A DNA stretch of 64,000 nt from Rhizophagus sp. LPA8_4_AMF (lineage: Eukaryota > Glomeromycota > Glomeromycetes > Glomerales > Glomeraceae). Made by a program: the position numbers and the translations under genes. How positions within the stretch are numbered: the stretch's first letter is position 1; each line of letters starts with the position of its first letter. Shown piece after piece: positions 12,901 to 24,228 of the stretch. The DNA lies in assembly GCA_021464525.1 (NCBI GenBank), contig JADRCO010000037.1, positions 1-64,000 on the forward strand. The letters run 5' to 3'. The notes under the pieces were generated by a model, which made no database searches, had not been told where the DNA came from, and saw nothing but the letters and a program-made list of their open reading frames with translations.

Positions 12901-13647
12901 TCTGCCAGCACTGTAGAATAAAAGTTGTTAAGAACACATGATATTTAAAGATGAGTCGTATCGTTGGTCGTAGAAAAAATTTTTGCCGGTTTGCCAATAG
13001 TCCGTGGGAAGTTCTGAATCCTGATTGTTAATTGGTAAGAATAAAAATGGTATAGCACGGACGCGTTCTTGAACTTGACCGCATAATATATTTTTTACAA
13101 TAAGGGGAGGTCAAGTGAAAAATAGATTGCATTGAAGATATCTTTTTATACAAGTTACGTTCGTTAATTATTTTGCTTAGGTGTTTTGGTTCTAAAAGAG
13201 CTTAAAATATAATAATTTCTATATTGACATATTGGTAGTTTCTACCCGAAAAGAAACTAATAAGAAAAGGATGTTTGCCGCGAAAGTATTGGAATAAAAT
13301 AAAGAAAAAATGTATAAAAATAGAAATTAAATAACGAAAAGGTGTTTGTTCTTTGTTTACAATAAAAAAACTATTTCTTTAAAAAACTCGAAAGTCACGT
13401 CGCCGCAGAGAAAGTAAATCTTCTCGGAAAGAAAAAAATTAAAAACGAAAATCTTTTTGATCGAGGAGAGTCTCCAAATATATAAATATATATCTATATA
13501 GGTATATATATAATTGGCGTTTAAATAATCTAAATTATGAATATGCGATAAAATTAACTTCGAAAGTGGTTTGCCAACTATATTTGACAGATTTTGCATT
13601 TTTCGAATTATTTGAATAATACGTAAGCGAAGAAATATTAAAAATGT

Positions 13648-13866
13648 TTAAGGAAAAGTAGTTCCACCAAAAAATCGATTTATGGATAGGTTATTTGTGG
13701 TTTGAGCTGGTAATCTTCTAATAAACATATATGTATCAATTGTAATCCGGCCATGTCTCATTCGCCTATTTTGGCGTCTACGAATAATAAGACTAGCGTA
13801 AGACGGAACTTTTGAAGGAGCACATCTGATAGTTTCAGTAAAATTGGATTTATGAGCATGATCCAT
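13648..13866 (-). CDS. 72-aa arginine-rich protein, copy 1 (unknown)
   Basis: Not recognised. The protein starts MDHAHKSNFTET, carries a basic core (RRRQNRRMRHGRI, roughly residues 29-41) and ends FFGGTTFP. No signal peptide or membrane segment is visible. The reason to list it is conservation: the right-hand duplicate (18825-19043) keeps the same ATG, length and stop with 64 of 72 residues identical, while flanking DNA has gained indels. The start codon at 13864-13866 is shared by both copies. No convincing splice partner was found, so it may be a complete small gene or one exon of a decayed gene that lay upstream of SRPRA. Confidence 0.45.
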   Translation of the reverse strand: MDHAHKSNFTETIRCAPSKVPSYASLIIRRRQNRRMRHGRITIDTYMFIRRLPAQTTNNLSINRFFGGTTFP

Positions 13867-14117
13867 TGTAAAAATTTTATACGAAGTTTCGAATATTGCT
13901 TTTCTTCAAGGTGAGAACTGAACCAAAAAATCCTTGTGATTTGTTTATTATTTTATATATATTTACATAAAAAGGAACTAATAGAAAGGAGTTTTTAAAA
14001 AAAATTTGAAAGAAGAAGTTACAAAACTTCAAAACTTTCAAAAAAAAAAAAAAATTATGAAATAAAAAATTCGCCAAAGCAGAAAAAAAAAAGGATTTTT
14101 TTTTTCAACGTTAAAAG

Positions 14118-15382
14118 TCACGATGGATAATATATATATAAAATTATATTATACATAATAACATAAATATCGTAATAATTTTTTTTTTTCTGTTTCTCAC
14201 TTTTATAATTACTTTTCTATTGGCAAAAACTCCACGGTAAATAACAATAATATATTACTTTTTTCTTCCTTAAAACGTTAAAGTAGAAATTGATTTAAAC
14301 CATAAATAGTTTAACAGGTAAATAGTTAATAAGAAATATATTTTTTTTTAAAAAAAAAATCATTGTGTAATTATATAAACTGATTATATAAACTGACTGA
14401 CATTGACATTTGATTAAAAAAGAATTAAAAAAGCATATGATTAAGGGTTTTGCTTTGAGCAAAAATAGAAAATAGATAAAAATGGAAAACCAATACTTAG
14501 GAAAAACTGATCTGCATTGAGACTTGAGAACGTTCTAACTCATGTTCCTTTAGAGTTGTTGATCTCATGTTAGTCATGTAACGTGTTTTTTGATACATTT
14601 TATTTTATTTTTTATGAAACTCCTTATGGAATTATAAATATTGTACAATCACGATATGATTATATTATATTAATTTTATAATTAGTCCCAAGTGTAACAA
14701 GTGTAACGATATTAAAATAATAAATAATAATAATATATTATTGTCCGGAGCGTAGCGAAGGACTTTATATTGTAGAGCACTTGTAACGAATTAATGATTT
14801 TGGATTAACCCATGAAATTTTCCTTCCGTCCATCCGCTGACGTCACCTCACTAATTACCCCTGTTTTTTCCTTTTTTGATATGCATCACTTTTTACTTGT
14901 TTCACTGACGACTACTTATTTTATTTGGTGTTAGTATTTTTTAATCAAATTTTTTTTAAATAAAAAAAGAAACCAAGTAAATCAGCGCGACGGACTTTAA
15001 CTGTTTCCGTCTTCCTAGTTTACTTACCTAGAATCTGGAAAGAAAATATTTTACCGGTTCTTTTCCAAGAGACTGTTAAAATTTGCCAGAGTTATCTCAG
15101 ACAAAGATCCGAAGATTTCTCAAAAATTCCGGAATTTACAATACTACTGAAAATATTCTATTGTTCATAAGGCCGCACCAAACCTAATATTATTTACCGA
15201 AGTTTATAAATTAAATTATTGAAATACCTTGTATAAAATTAAATTATTGAAATAAATTAAACTAATAATATAAATTATAAAATAAATTAATGAAAAATTA
15301 ATAAAATCTTAATAATTTTTCCTTAGTTACGACCCTTAAAATGAACTATATATTCAACAATTCAACAATTATTACCAAAATT
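14118..15382. other. Intergenic region, no gene seen
   Basis: A/T-rich DNA without a supportable exon. One short palindromic phrase, GTCC-GGAGCGTAGCGAA-GGAC near 14742-14763, stands out from the background by its G+C content. A related phrase occurs near 10535-10550, so it may be part of a dispersed repeat. Nothing else can be named. Confidence 0.5.
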
Positions 15383-16660
15383 TTATTCAGTTACCAATCT
15401 TATGTTTCTTTGCAGCCCTTGTATGAGTTTTAATTTCACCATGTACAAAATATCCTTTCCCGCATTTTGGCACAATGTACAGCATGGAAACAATGATTTG
15501 TATTTCAACTTAAGGCTTTCTGGAGGTTCTGTCAATTCATTATCATGTCCACACCAATAGCAAGTATCGCCATTATTGGTATTTTGCTTTTTGGCATGAA
15601 TAATATGCCAATTCCATTGGCATTTCACAACTAATTTTTCTCGTACAAAAACTTTGTTGTATAGATTATTATCCTCTGGTACAAATGGTGATCCACAACT
15701 GTAATCCCAATTATCTATGGCAATTTGGCATACTATCTTATCTTCTGCTGATAATACACGCTCACTGTAAAGACATCGCATCTTTTCACATTGAAAACAT
15801 TGAATAAACTCACAAACTCGTGTATTTGTAAAAATGGATGATGGTACATGTTCACTATTTGCCATTGTTGTCATAAGTGTTGAACGATATTGTTCTGTAA
15901 TCCCTGACCGATATGCTGTTTGAAAGTTGGCATGATGATCTTTATCCACTGCAATTAATGAAACTTTGTTTATCAAAGATTCTATATATAATAAAATAAA
16001 AAAATCTTGATGCGCTTGTAGAAGAATAGGATCTGGCAGCCAATCAAGTGAAACAAAAATGTCATCTGGAAGCCGAACAGATTGACAAATAGTACATGAT
16101 GATTGTCCACATTTTTTTTTCTATTTAAAAAATGAGAATTTATCCTAATATAATTGTATTAAATTGAGGATTAAAAAATGAAACTAACTCGCCTGAAAAA
16201 CATATTGGTGCTGCCTGCAATGTGTTTTCATAAATTGTTGTAATTGTGGTTTTTTTTGATAAAATATCGCTTGTTGTTTCTGAAATCTTTAAGGTTCGAT
16301 CAATCAATAAAATTATCTAAAAACAATGTGGATATATTAGAATAAATATTAATGAATTTTCAATATTAACATTAATATATGTAATTTTCTAAAATTATTT
16401 ACACTAAAAAATTCATCAATCATAATTTTATCTGTTGGATCATAGCACTGAAATGGTTCATCACGTAAAACTAATCTTTCTGTACGTCCTTCCAATATCT
16501 GTTGTACACGTCTTATACATTCGCACAAATCACTTCGCAAAGTTTCATTTTTTTTAGCAGAAGCACGAATTTCATCTAATGTATCCAATTTAGCAAATGC
16601 AGTTTCCGATTCTGGACTCATAACATCTCTAACTAATGCCACACCCTGTATCTTTATCTC
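15383..16660 (-). pseudogene. 3' fragment of an unrecognised cysteine-rich gene, fused to an SRPRA remnant
   Basis: Three minus-strand exons read in order: about 16404-16655 (contains DTLDEIRASAKKNETLRSDL and RRVQQILEGRTERLVLRDEP), about 16205-16318 (contains LIDRTLKISETTSDILSKKT) and 15383-16120. Introns have GT..AG borders. The last exon has paired-cysteine motifs: KKCGQSSCTIC at its start, then CEFIQCFQCEKMRC, CYWCGH and CCTLC, which suggest zinc-binding knuckles. It ends KLIQGLQRNIRLVTE. The codons read as real protein, but the 5' end is missing: at about 16660 the sequence turns abruptly into SRPRA linker in another frame. About one further frame discontinuity is present. Function is unknown; the style fits a multicopy, perhaps transposon-carried, Rhizophagus family. 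Confidence 0.55.
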
Positions 16661-17607
16661 CACTATAATCCAAACTTTCCATCTCTTCTTTTGCCAATTT
16701 TAACAATTTATCATCCCATACAAAAAGCAATGTCTTTCTAACTTGCTTATTTTATAATAAACAATTATTAATCAATAGGCTGTTTTTTTTAAATATGTCT
16801 TTACTCTTATGAAACATTGGATTCGTTGGATCATTTGGTAACTCCAAACTGTTTTCGTCCGCTACGTCCTCGCTTTCCACTACGTAGATGAAGGTCTTCA
16901 ATATCATGAGCAATTTCATCAATGACAATCGAGTTCATAAAAGAAATTTTTTATTTATCAAAAAAATTTATTCCTTAAAAATAAATGAAAACATGAATTT
17001 ACTAACCAAGTTTTTTTTTATCCTTAAATGGTCGCGGTTTGGATACCTATCGTGACCCTAAAAAAATTAATGAACTAAATAATCAGATAATTATTCTCAT
17101 TTTTTAGAATATAACATATTAAAGAATATTTGGAACCTTGAAGTCCTATTCTTTGATATAATCTAATATTATGCTAAAATCTTTATCAAAATCGAATTTG
17201 TGAAATTGACTAGAGTTTCGAATAAGACTGGTAAATTTATCATAAAAGAATTTCTTGACAGTAGCAAGAAGTTCTTCAATATATGCGAATTGAAGAATAA
17301 GATAAATAGCCTAGTTAAAAAAATATATTTGTTACAATAAATCAAAAGTGTCAAAAAATTATACTAAAACACTAAGAGTCGTAGTTGATAACGATAATGT
17401 TACTAAAGTCAACTCACTTTACTAGACGTACTGTACATCATAAAATAAAAATTAATTCTTTTGCAAATGCCACTTTAAATTTATTTTCTCCGGCCCTTTC
17501 TTCTATTAATATAGAAATTAATCAACCGGGGACGAAGTAATATGAGTAAAAAAATTTTGACTAAAGAACAGTCCACCCTTCTTTAGAATTATAAAGAGGC
17601 CAAGCAT
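16661..17607 (-). pseudogene. SRPRA: Truncated second copy of SRPRA (SRX domain and linker only)
   Basis: Minus-strand pieces match the left copy and the SRPRA family. The start MLGLFIILKKGG is at 17607, with SRX text AFAKELIFI near 17440-17470. The YIEELL-containing exon lies near 17240-17310, the acidic linker near 16850-16930, and WDDKLLKLAKEEMESLDYSG near 16675-16735. The copy stops at about 16660, before the N- and G-domains, and so lacks the intein-like block. Several frame breaks make it non-coding. It is joined head-on to the cysteine-rich fragment 15383-16660, an illegitimate junction. Confidence 0.8.
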
Positions 17608-18824
17608 TTTTAGCGGAGTAAAAAAGAAAATACTGATAATTGAAATAAATAAATTTTTTTCTTTTTTTTTTTAAAACCATCAGTTTAATTTTCATGTGTA
17701 CTGGACGCAAAAATTATTCGTACGACATCTCTTCTGGGTCAAGAAGGTGTCCTCGACAATGTCAATTCATTTTTTTTTCTTATCATTTATTTAAATATAA
17801 AATATAAATTGGCAATTATCATTAATTAGATTTTTTTTTCTAATTGAAAAGTTTTTTGTATTAATAGTTGTTGTCTCGTGTTGATAATGTTAATAAAGAA
17901 AAGAAAATAAAATAAAAGAAATTTCCTTCAAAAAAAAAAAGTTTTTAAAATAAATATATATAAGGAGAATTATTCCTTCTTTTTTTATTGACCATGAACA
18001 GTACATTAAAATTAGAATAAAATTACGAAAAATTAAAAAGCTATAACAACAATCTAACCAAGCTTCCCAAGCCTAAAACCAATACAAATAAAGAAAACCA
18101 AAGGAAAAGAAAAATAAAATTGAAAAGTTGACCGTGGAAAAATTTTCCGTTTTGCCAATAGCCGAAAAAGTCTGATTGGTTGGCCGATTTAATATCTTGT
18201 GACATCATAAATCAAATCTAGATACGTCATGCTACTTAAGTGTTTTTTGAGTTAAAATAATAATTTTCATATTGAAAGTTTCTATCCGGGAAGAAACTAA
18301 TGTTTGCCGCGGAAGTGTTTAATAAAACACAACTTCCCGGAATAAAATAAAGAAAAAATGTATTAATAAAATAATGAAAAGGTGTCTAGTTTGTTTACAA
18401 TAAAAAAAAGAAAGTTATTTCTTTAAAAACTCGAAAGTCGAAAGACACGTCACCGCAGAGAAAGTAAACCTCTTCGGAAAGAAAAAAATTAAGTTAAAAC
18501 CAAGTAAAGGGAAAATTTTTAGTTATTTGTTAAAGAATATTAAAAGGTTATAACTATTATTAAGAAAAAGAACCGAAATCGAAAGTTATATACAGTATAC
18601 TTTTTTTTAATTGGGGAGAGAGTGGTTTAGATATTTTAAATATTAATAATATACGATAAAATTAAATATAAAATTAATTTCGAAAAAGTGGGTTTGCCAA
18701 CGATATTTGAGATATTCGAGTCTTGTCATATACAGATTTTGCATTTTTCGAATTTATTTGAATAAAACGAATAAAACGTAAAGATGATATCTTAATTAAA
18801 TATTAAATATTAATTGAAACATGT

Positions 18825-19043
18825 TTAGGGAAAAGTATATCCACTAAAAAATCGATTTATGGATGGATTATTTGGGTTTTGTGCTGGTAATCTTCTAATA
18901 AACATATATGTATTAATTGTAATCCGGCCATGTCTCATTCGCCTATTTTGGCGTCTACGAATAATAAGACTAGCGTAAGACGGAACCTTTGAAGGAGCAC
19001 GTTTGATAGTTTCGGTAAAATTTGATTTATGAGCATGATCCAT
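18825..19043 (-). CDS. 72-aa arginine-rich protein, copy 2 (unknown)
   Basis: Duplicate of the ORF at 13648-13866 with eight amino-acid differences: two adjacent in the region TIKRAPSK, one D to N, and the rest near the C-terminus. The basic core RRRQNRRMRHGRI is unchanged. ATG (19041-19043) and TAA are both kept. Function is unknown. Keeping the frame across a diverged duplication hints at purifying selection, but the copy could simply be short enough to have escaped breakage. Confidence 0.45.
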   Translation of the reverse strand: MDHAHKSNFTETIKRAPSKVPSYASLIIRRRQNRRMRHGRITINTYMFIRRLPAQNPNNPSINRFFSGYTFP

Positions 19044-20301
19044 TGTAAAAATTTATACGAAGTTTCGAATATTATTTTTTTTTTAAGGTGAGAACTGAAT
19101 CAAAAAAAATCCTTGAGGTTTCTTTTTTTTTGATATATATTTAAATATATATCACATAAAAAAAGGAACTAATGGAAAGGTTTAAAAAAAATTGAAAGAG
19201 AAGTTATTAAGGAAAAAAAAAAAAAACAGAAAAAGAATTTTTTTTCCGTAGTTAAAAACATTTGAGTTAAACCGTCATAGAAGGTTATTTTATATTTTTT
19301 TCTGATCTAATAATAACTACTATTAGATAGTAAAAAAGAAACAATTTTGTTTGTTTATTTATTTATTTACCAAAATTCTAAATTAAAATTTTTTTTTTTG
19401 TCTTTTTTTCCCTACGTAATATAAAAAATTTTATTTTATTTTATATAATACAATAATTAGGACTGTATATTATGTGGAATTCGGCTGTGCAAAAGTAACA
19501 TGAAGGATTAACGTACAATCGTTCTCTTCAGCCTAAAAGATCATTAATTTAACAACATTAAAAAAGAAATCCGTGATGATCATTGAAATTAAAAAACAAT
19601 ACCAGGTACAAAGAAATTATATTATAGTAACCAATCCCTTGAATCATTATTATTCGGGATCAACGGAAAATCTGTATCATTATATAGTTTCTTAATATGT
19701 ATAACCTTTCATATTCAAATTCCAAAAATGGGATCTTAATGTGATTACATATTCAAGTTTTAACTAATAGGGCAATTTAAAAAAATTTCGATCAATTATA
19801 CAATTTATAATTATCATGTCGTATCTTATAAAATTATTTTTGTCGGTTTATTATTATTATACATTAGCTGTTAGTATTACCTAATAATAACGTAATTATT
19901 AACGTTAAAGGAGGAGAGTAATACGTGAGCTCCCTTAATTTATACATTGGGAAAAATGGGAAAAAAAGTAAATTTTGTGAATTTTGTGATCATATCATTG
20001 TTGACATTGTATTTTTTCCAATTATATTTTATATATATTATATTCATTATAAATAATTAAATTATTTCATTACTATTATATTTTACATATAACCAGTATT
20101 CAGTATATTTTAAAATCTTTTTTTTTATACTATTTTTTTTCTTATCTTTCCATCATCTTTTTTCATTTGCTATGTTTATTTTTAAACTTCTCTTTGTTTC
20201 CTATTCTTTATTATATTATACTTCAATAACTTTGTAAAATAGAGACCGTTAATCCGAATATTTATCTAGATACTTTATATCCGGATTGAACGGATATTAT
20301 A

Positions 20302-20352
20302 ATAGTTATCCGATAATATTATATTGCATATAAAATACTATCGGATAACTAT
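20302..20352. repeat. Perfect 14-bp inverted repeat
   Basis: Arms ATAGTTATCCGATA (20302-20315) and TATCGGATAACTAT (20339-20352) are exact reverse complements around a 23-bp A/T-rich loop. Further TATCCG/CGGATA words flank it (20276-20297). It may be a foldback element end, a hairpin, or a protein-binding palindrome. Confidence 0.7.
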
Positions 20353-20913
20353 ATAATTTTGCTATACATGGTCATATAGGAATATTGGATATAAATCAAT
20401 ATAATTTAGATGATTTTCTTTTAAAAAATAAATAAAATAATTTATTTGCATTTAATAAATCTAATATAAAAAAACTAAATACTATCTTTATTAAATTAAC
20501 TTTTTATATTAATTAAAATAATTTATTTAAAATATAATAAACCTATTAAATTATAAAATAAATTACTTGACAACGGTATTAAATTTATTTATATTAATTA
20601 GTATAGATTTCACATGTAATGTTTTATCTTTTATTTTTTTAATAAAATTTAATATGCACTGCGGAAAAAAAAAAAATATAAAATAAATTACCTAAAATAA
20701 AGAAATCCGTATTTTCTGTAAATAGTAAGGATTTGCGCCCGAAATTAAAAATTGAAAAAAATCCCTAGGGATATTTATTTATTAATACATATTTATTTAT
20801 TTATTTTGAGTTTCATGTTTTCATTTTTTTTTTCATGGTAATTTTTGAAATCTCAACGGTTTTTCTAAAGAAAAATTTGTTTTATTTATTACTAATATGT
20901 ATTTACTAAATTG

Positions 20914-21057
20914 CAGTGATGTATACTTCCAATGGTATAAAAATTTGGTTGAAAGCTTCCAATCCAAATGGTTTTATTAGAAAATTATGCTTTCAATCTT
21001 TCTAATTTCCAAAGGTGCTTCCAATATTGCTTCCAATCTTCCAAGAGCACATTACTG
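20914..21057. mobile_element. 144-bp hAT-like MITE
   Basis: Ends are CAGTGATGTAT and GCACATTACTG, an imperfect inverted repeat of about 9 bp resembling hAT termini. Flanking 8-mers CTAAATTG (20906-20913) and CTGAATTA (21058-21065) match at 6 of 8 positions, as expected for an old 8-bp target-site duplication. The inside repeats the word CTTCCAATC several times and has no coding capacity. Confidence 0.5.
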
Positions 21058-24000
21058 CTGAATTATAAGCAAATTCTTTAAAAAAGCATTTGAAAATCAA
21101 AATCTTTGTAAAATTTGGTCTATTATGATAATCATATAAATATATGGATTAAATTAGCAAATAAAGCAATTAATTATTCACAAAAGATAATAATAACTGA
21201 AAGGCAAATAAAATATTTAATATAATGAGAAATTTACAAATTTTCCCATTATATTAGAAAGTTTTAATACTTGAATTCTTAAATCTTTTTTGTTAAATTT
21301 AGAAGAACATACAATTCAAAATATATAATACTATAATAAGAGATATAACAAATTTATCAATATGTTTCAAATTAAATAATTTAAAAAATCATAGGACAGA
21401 AATCAAAATTATATGATTAATACTTTATTATAATTCTGGCTAAAATTATTAACTTTAGCTAAAATTAAGATTTTTATTTTTAAGACTTTTGATATTGACT
21501 AGAATTAAACTTATATTTCAACCAAAAATATAATAACTGGTCAGAATTATTATATATTTCAAATCTAAAGATAATATAAAATACCTGAATTTTACAGGTT
21601 AATAACTTTTTTATTATCAGAATAATTTTAACATTATTTAATATATGCATTTAAAAAATTTTTATTAAATTTTTATTAATTTGACCAAATTTATTTAATG
21701 AATTGTTATATTTCAAACCAGTTAATAAATCATATCTTTTATATAAGAATGTCTTTTTTTTTTACTTAACCTACATATTATTTTATTAATAAATTGATTT
21801 CTATATAGTTATAAGTGAGATAACTTATAATAAGTATAAATGTAATAAAATAATGATCAAATCGATGCTGCCTCAGCCGACGATCGGCAATAGTCGAAAC
21901 GAAGGGAATAAACTACTTGTCTATCTAATTGCTCGCTGATTCCCTTCTCGGCTTCTCTATATATAATAATCGAGAAAGTGGTGTAAGTTAACTATAACAT
22001 ACAGTATGTACAGTAATTTCATAAGCAAATAGTCGATTGATGATCGATCTTTATCATGTGACCCGGTTTTTCGCAACAATAGAACTGATAAATTGGCTCC
22101 TCTTTTAAATTTTTTATCACTTCCGATAAAAGAATTCATTGAACTTTACAGTTTCTAGAATAATTAAAATATAAAAAAGTGAATGCGAAACAATAATAAA
22201 TAAGCTAAACTTTGAAAATTAAAAAAAAAACACAAAGTTATACACTCCCCATATTACGAGTTAGGTATTTGGGAGGTGTTTTAGTTTTCATAATGCATCA
22301 CTTCATGTTCATTTTGCTAAACAACCTTTTTTTTAATTTTATTTATTTACTTGTTTATTTTTTTTTTTGTGCAAAAAAATGATATTTTTTACCACACCAC
22401 ATAGTAAAAGAGTGTAAAGTAAAATCCAATTAAAAATATGGGTACCATTGAAATTCTTTAATTACAGCATCGGCGTTATGGCATATGTCGAAATTATTTA
22501 AAATACTGTAACCGTAAAAAAAATTTACAGCATTACGACATATCACATACGACTTATGCTATAACCATATTACAATTTCGACGCCCACCCATGATTAATT
22601 AAATTTACAATGTACTGTAGTATTTTTAAATTTCTTAATAATTTATTAGAAAAAATTTTATCGAAAAATTCAAAAATTAATAAAAATACGGTTTATCATT
22701 TTAGTTAAAAATTTTAAAAAATAAAAACTCATACAAACTACTCAAGAATATTTTCGTATATGATATAAAGTACTGTACGTACATTTTTTTTTTTTTTTGT
22801 CGCATCCATCCGCTTCTGAACTTTTGCATCTTTAGTTTCTTCGTTGTTTATTTTTAAAGTTTTTAATTCGTTTTCTTAGTTTATTTAAGTAAAAAGTAAA
22901 AAAAAAATTGATATTGAAGTTTGATTCACTTACTAAAAGGTTAAAGAATAAAATATTATTTCAATTTTTATATCATTATTATGAGAGCTATCCTAATTTC
23001 AAAATGTAAAATATTTTCTAAAGGCTATCGACTTAATTGAGCTAAATGGCCTATAAAAATGATCCACCAGCTCTTAAATTTTTTAAAGACTGCATCACCA
23101 AATTATGTACTAAACAAATATGAAAAAATAAAAATAAAAAGGGAATCACGTACCGTACTTTTTATTTTAACTAAACCAAAAGAAGGAAAGGTCAATTGGA
23201 ACCTAGATCTAAAATAGAATGATCATATCATGTGCAGATTCTAAGTTTAATCTTGTTTTTTATTAAAAAAAGAATTAATGTGATAAACGATAGTTGAAAA
23301 AAGTTTATTTTTTCGAAATAAAAGCCACAAATTAACTGTTTAAAAGTTAACAAATGATTGGACATCATAATTGTTTAATACCGCTTCAATTAATTATGAA
23401 AGTTAATTAGTGTGCGCAATGTGTTAAAATGACGTGATTTTAAATTATTTGACTTTCGTGAAAAAAGAAAATAGTGAAAATAATGGAACGTTTCGTTCCA
23501 TTTGGTATTTCCTTTTTTTCTGGAATCAATAAAATTTATTCAAAATATCCAAAAAATCGATTTATATTTGTAATTTTTAATGAATGAATGAGCACTTTTT
23601 TATTCATAAAAATAAAAAAAATAACAATATATAAATTGCGTGTAATCAAATTCAAAAATTTGTACGTAGTTGAATTTCATTTGTTCGGAAGGATCTAAAT
23701 ATTTTTAAAAAATAAAATTTCTAATAAAAAAACGTCGATTTCAATCATGATTCAGCCTCAATCATATGAAAGTCGAAATACGCACAGTTAAAAAGTCTCC
23801 CAAATTTCCAAATTAAATTCATCTAATAATAATAATTTTTTATGATAAAACTATTTTCGATTTTCCAATGAAAAAAATATGCTTTCTGGTGAAATATTTA
23901 TGTTGCATATATTTAAATAAATACTAATTTGTATTTTACAAACATGCAATCTGCATGATCATGCACAGTTTCTTAATTTACTAATTTTAGACTTTTTCAA

Positions 24001-24228
24001 TAAAAAATTGTTAATCAAAGATTTTCACGAAAATTATAATACCAACGTCGTATAAATTATTTTTATTGTGACTTCCGATTTGAGGTTGTTCTGTGTTACA
24101 GAAGCTATTAAAAATTTCGTTTTCTTTTTTTTTTAAAAAAAAATAAATAAATAAATAAACGGATAAATTCTCGCAAAAATAGAATAACTTCACTGATTCG
24201 TATTTCCTTCCGGATTATCTTTAGATAA

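Larger units (their letters stand above)
8606..14117. repeat. Left copy of duplicated SRPRA 5' region plus upstream flank
   Basis: This block aligns collinearly with 16655-19258. Shared landmarks are the SRPRA linker at 8606-9000, the SRX exons at 9100-9666, the CTGGACGC..GACATCTCTTCTGGGT motif near 11882, and the 72-codon ORF at 13648-13866. Relative to the right copy it carries extra DNA at 9760-11875, at about 12371-12960 and at about 9440-9560. Substitutions and indels are scattered throughout, so the duplication is not recent. Confidence 0.85.
16655..19258. repeat. Right copy of duplicated SRPRA 5' region plus upstream flank
   Basis: Collinear with 8606-14117 but shorter, because it lacks the insertions at 9760-11875 and 12371-12960. 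Similarity ends on the left at the junction with the cysteine-rich fragment and on the right in an A-rich tract near 19258. Both copies have the same orientation about 5 kb apart, consistent with an old segmental tandem duplication. Confidence 0.85.
19259..24228. other. A/T-rich intergenic region
   Basis: No gene could be supported. Contains a perfect inverted repeat (20302-20352), a small hAT-like MITE (20914-21057), and a local G+C-richer patch at about 21860-22140. That patch includes a GAAGGGAAT..ATTCCCTTC hairpin near 21899-21946. The last few hundred bases are the promoter region of the channel-like gene that starts at 24229. Confidence 0.5.

Noticed and set aside
21899-21946. GAAGGGAAT..ATTCCCTTC hairpin as a small RNA gene
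   Set aside because: Only a 9-bp stem with no promoter element or family match; too weak to call.
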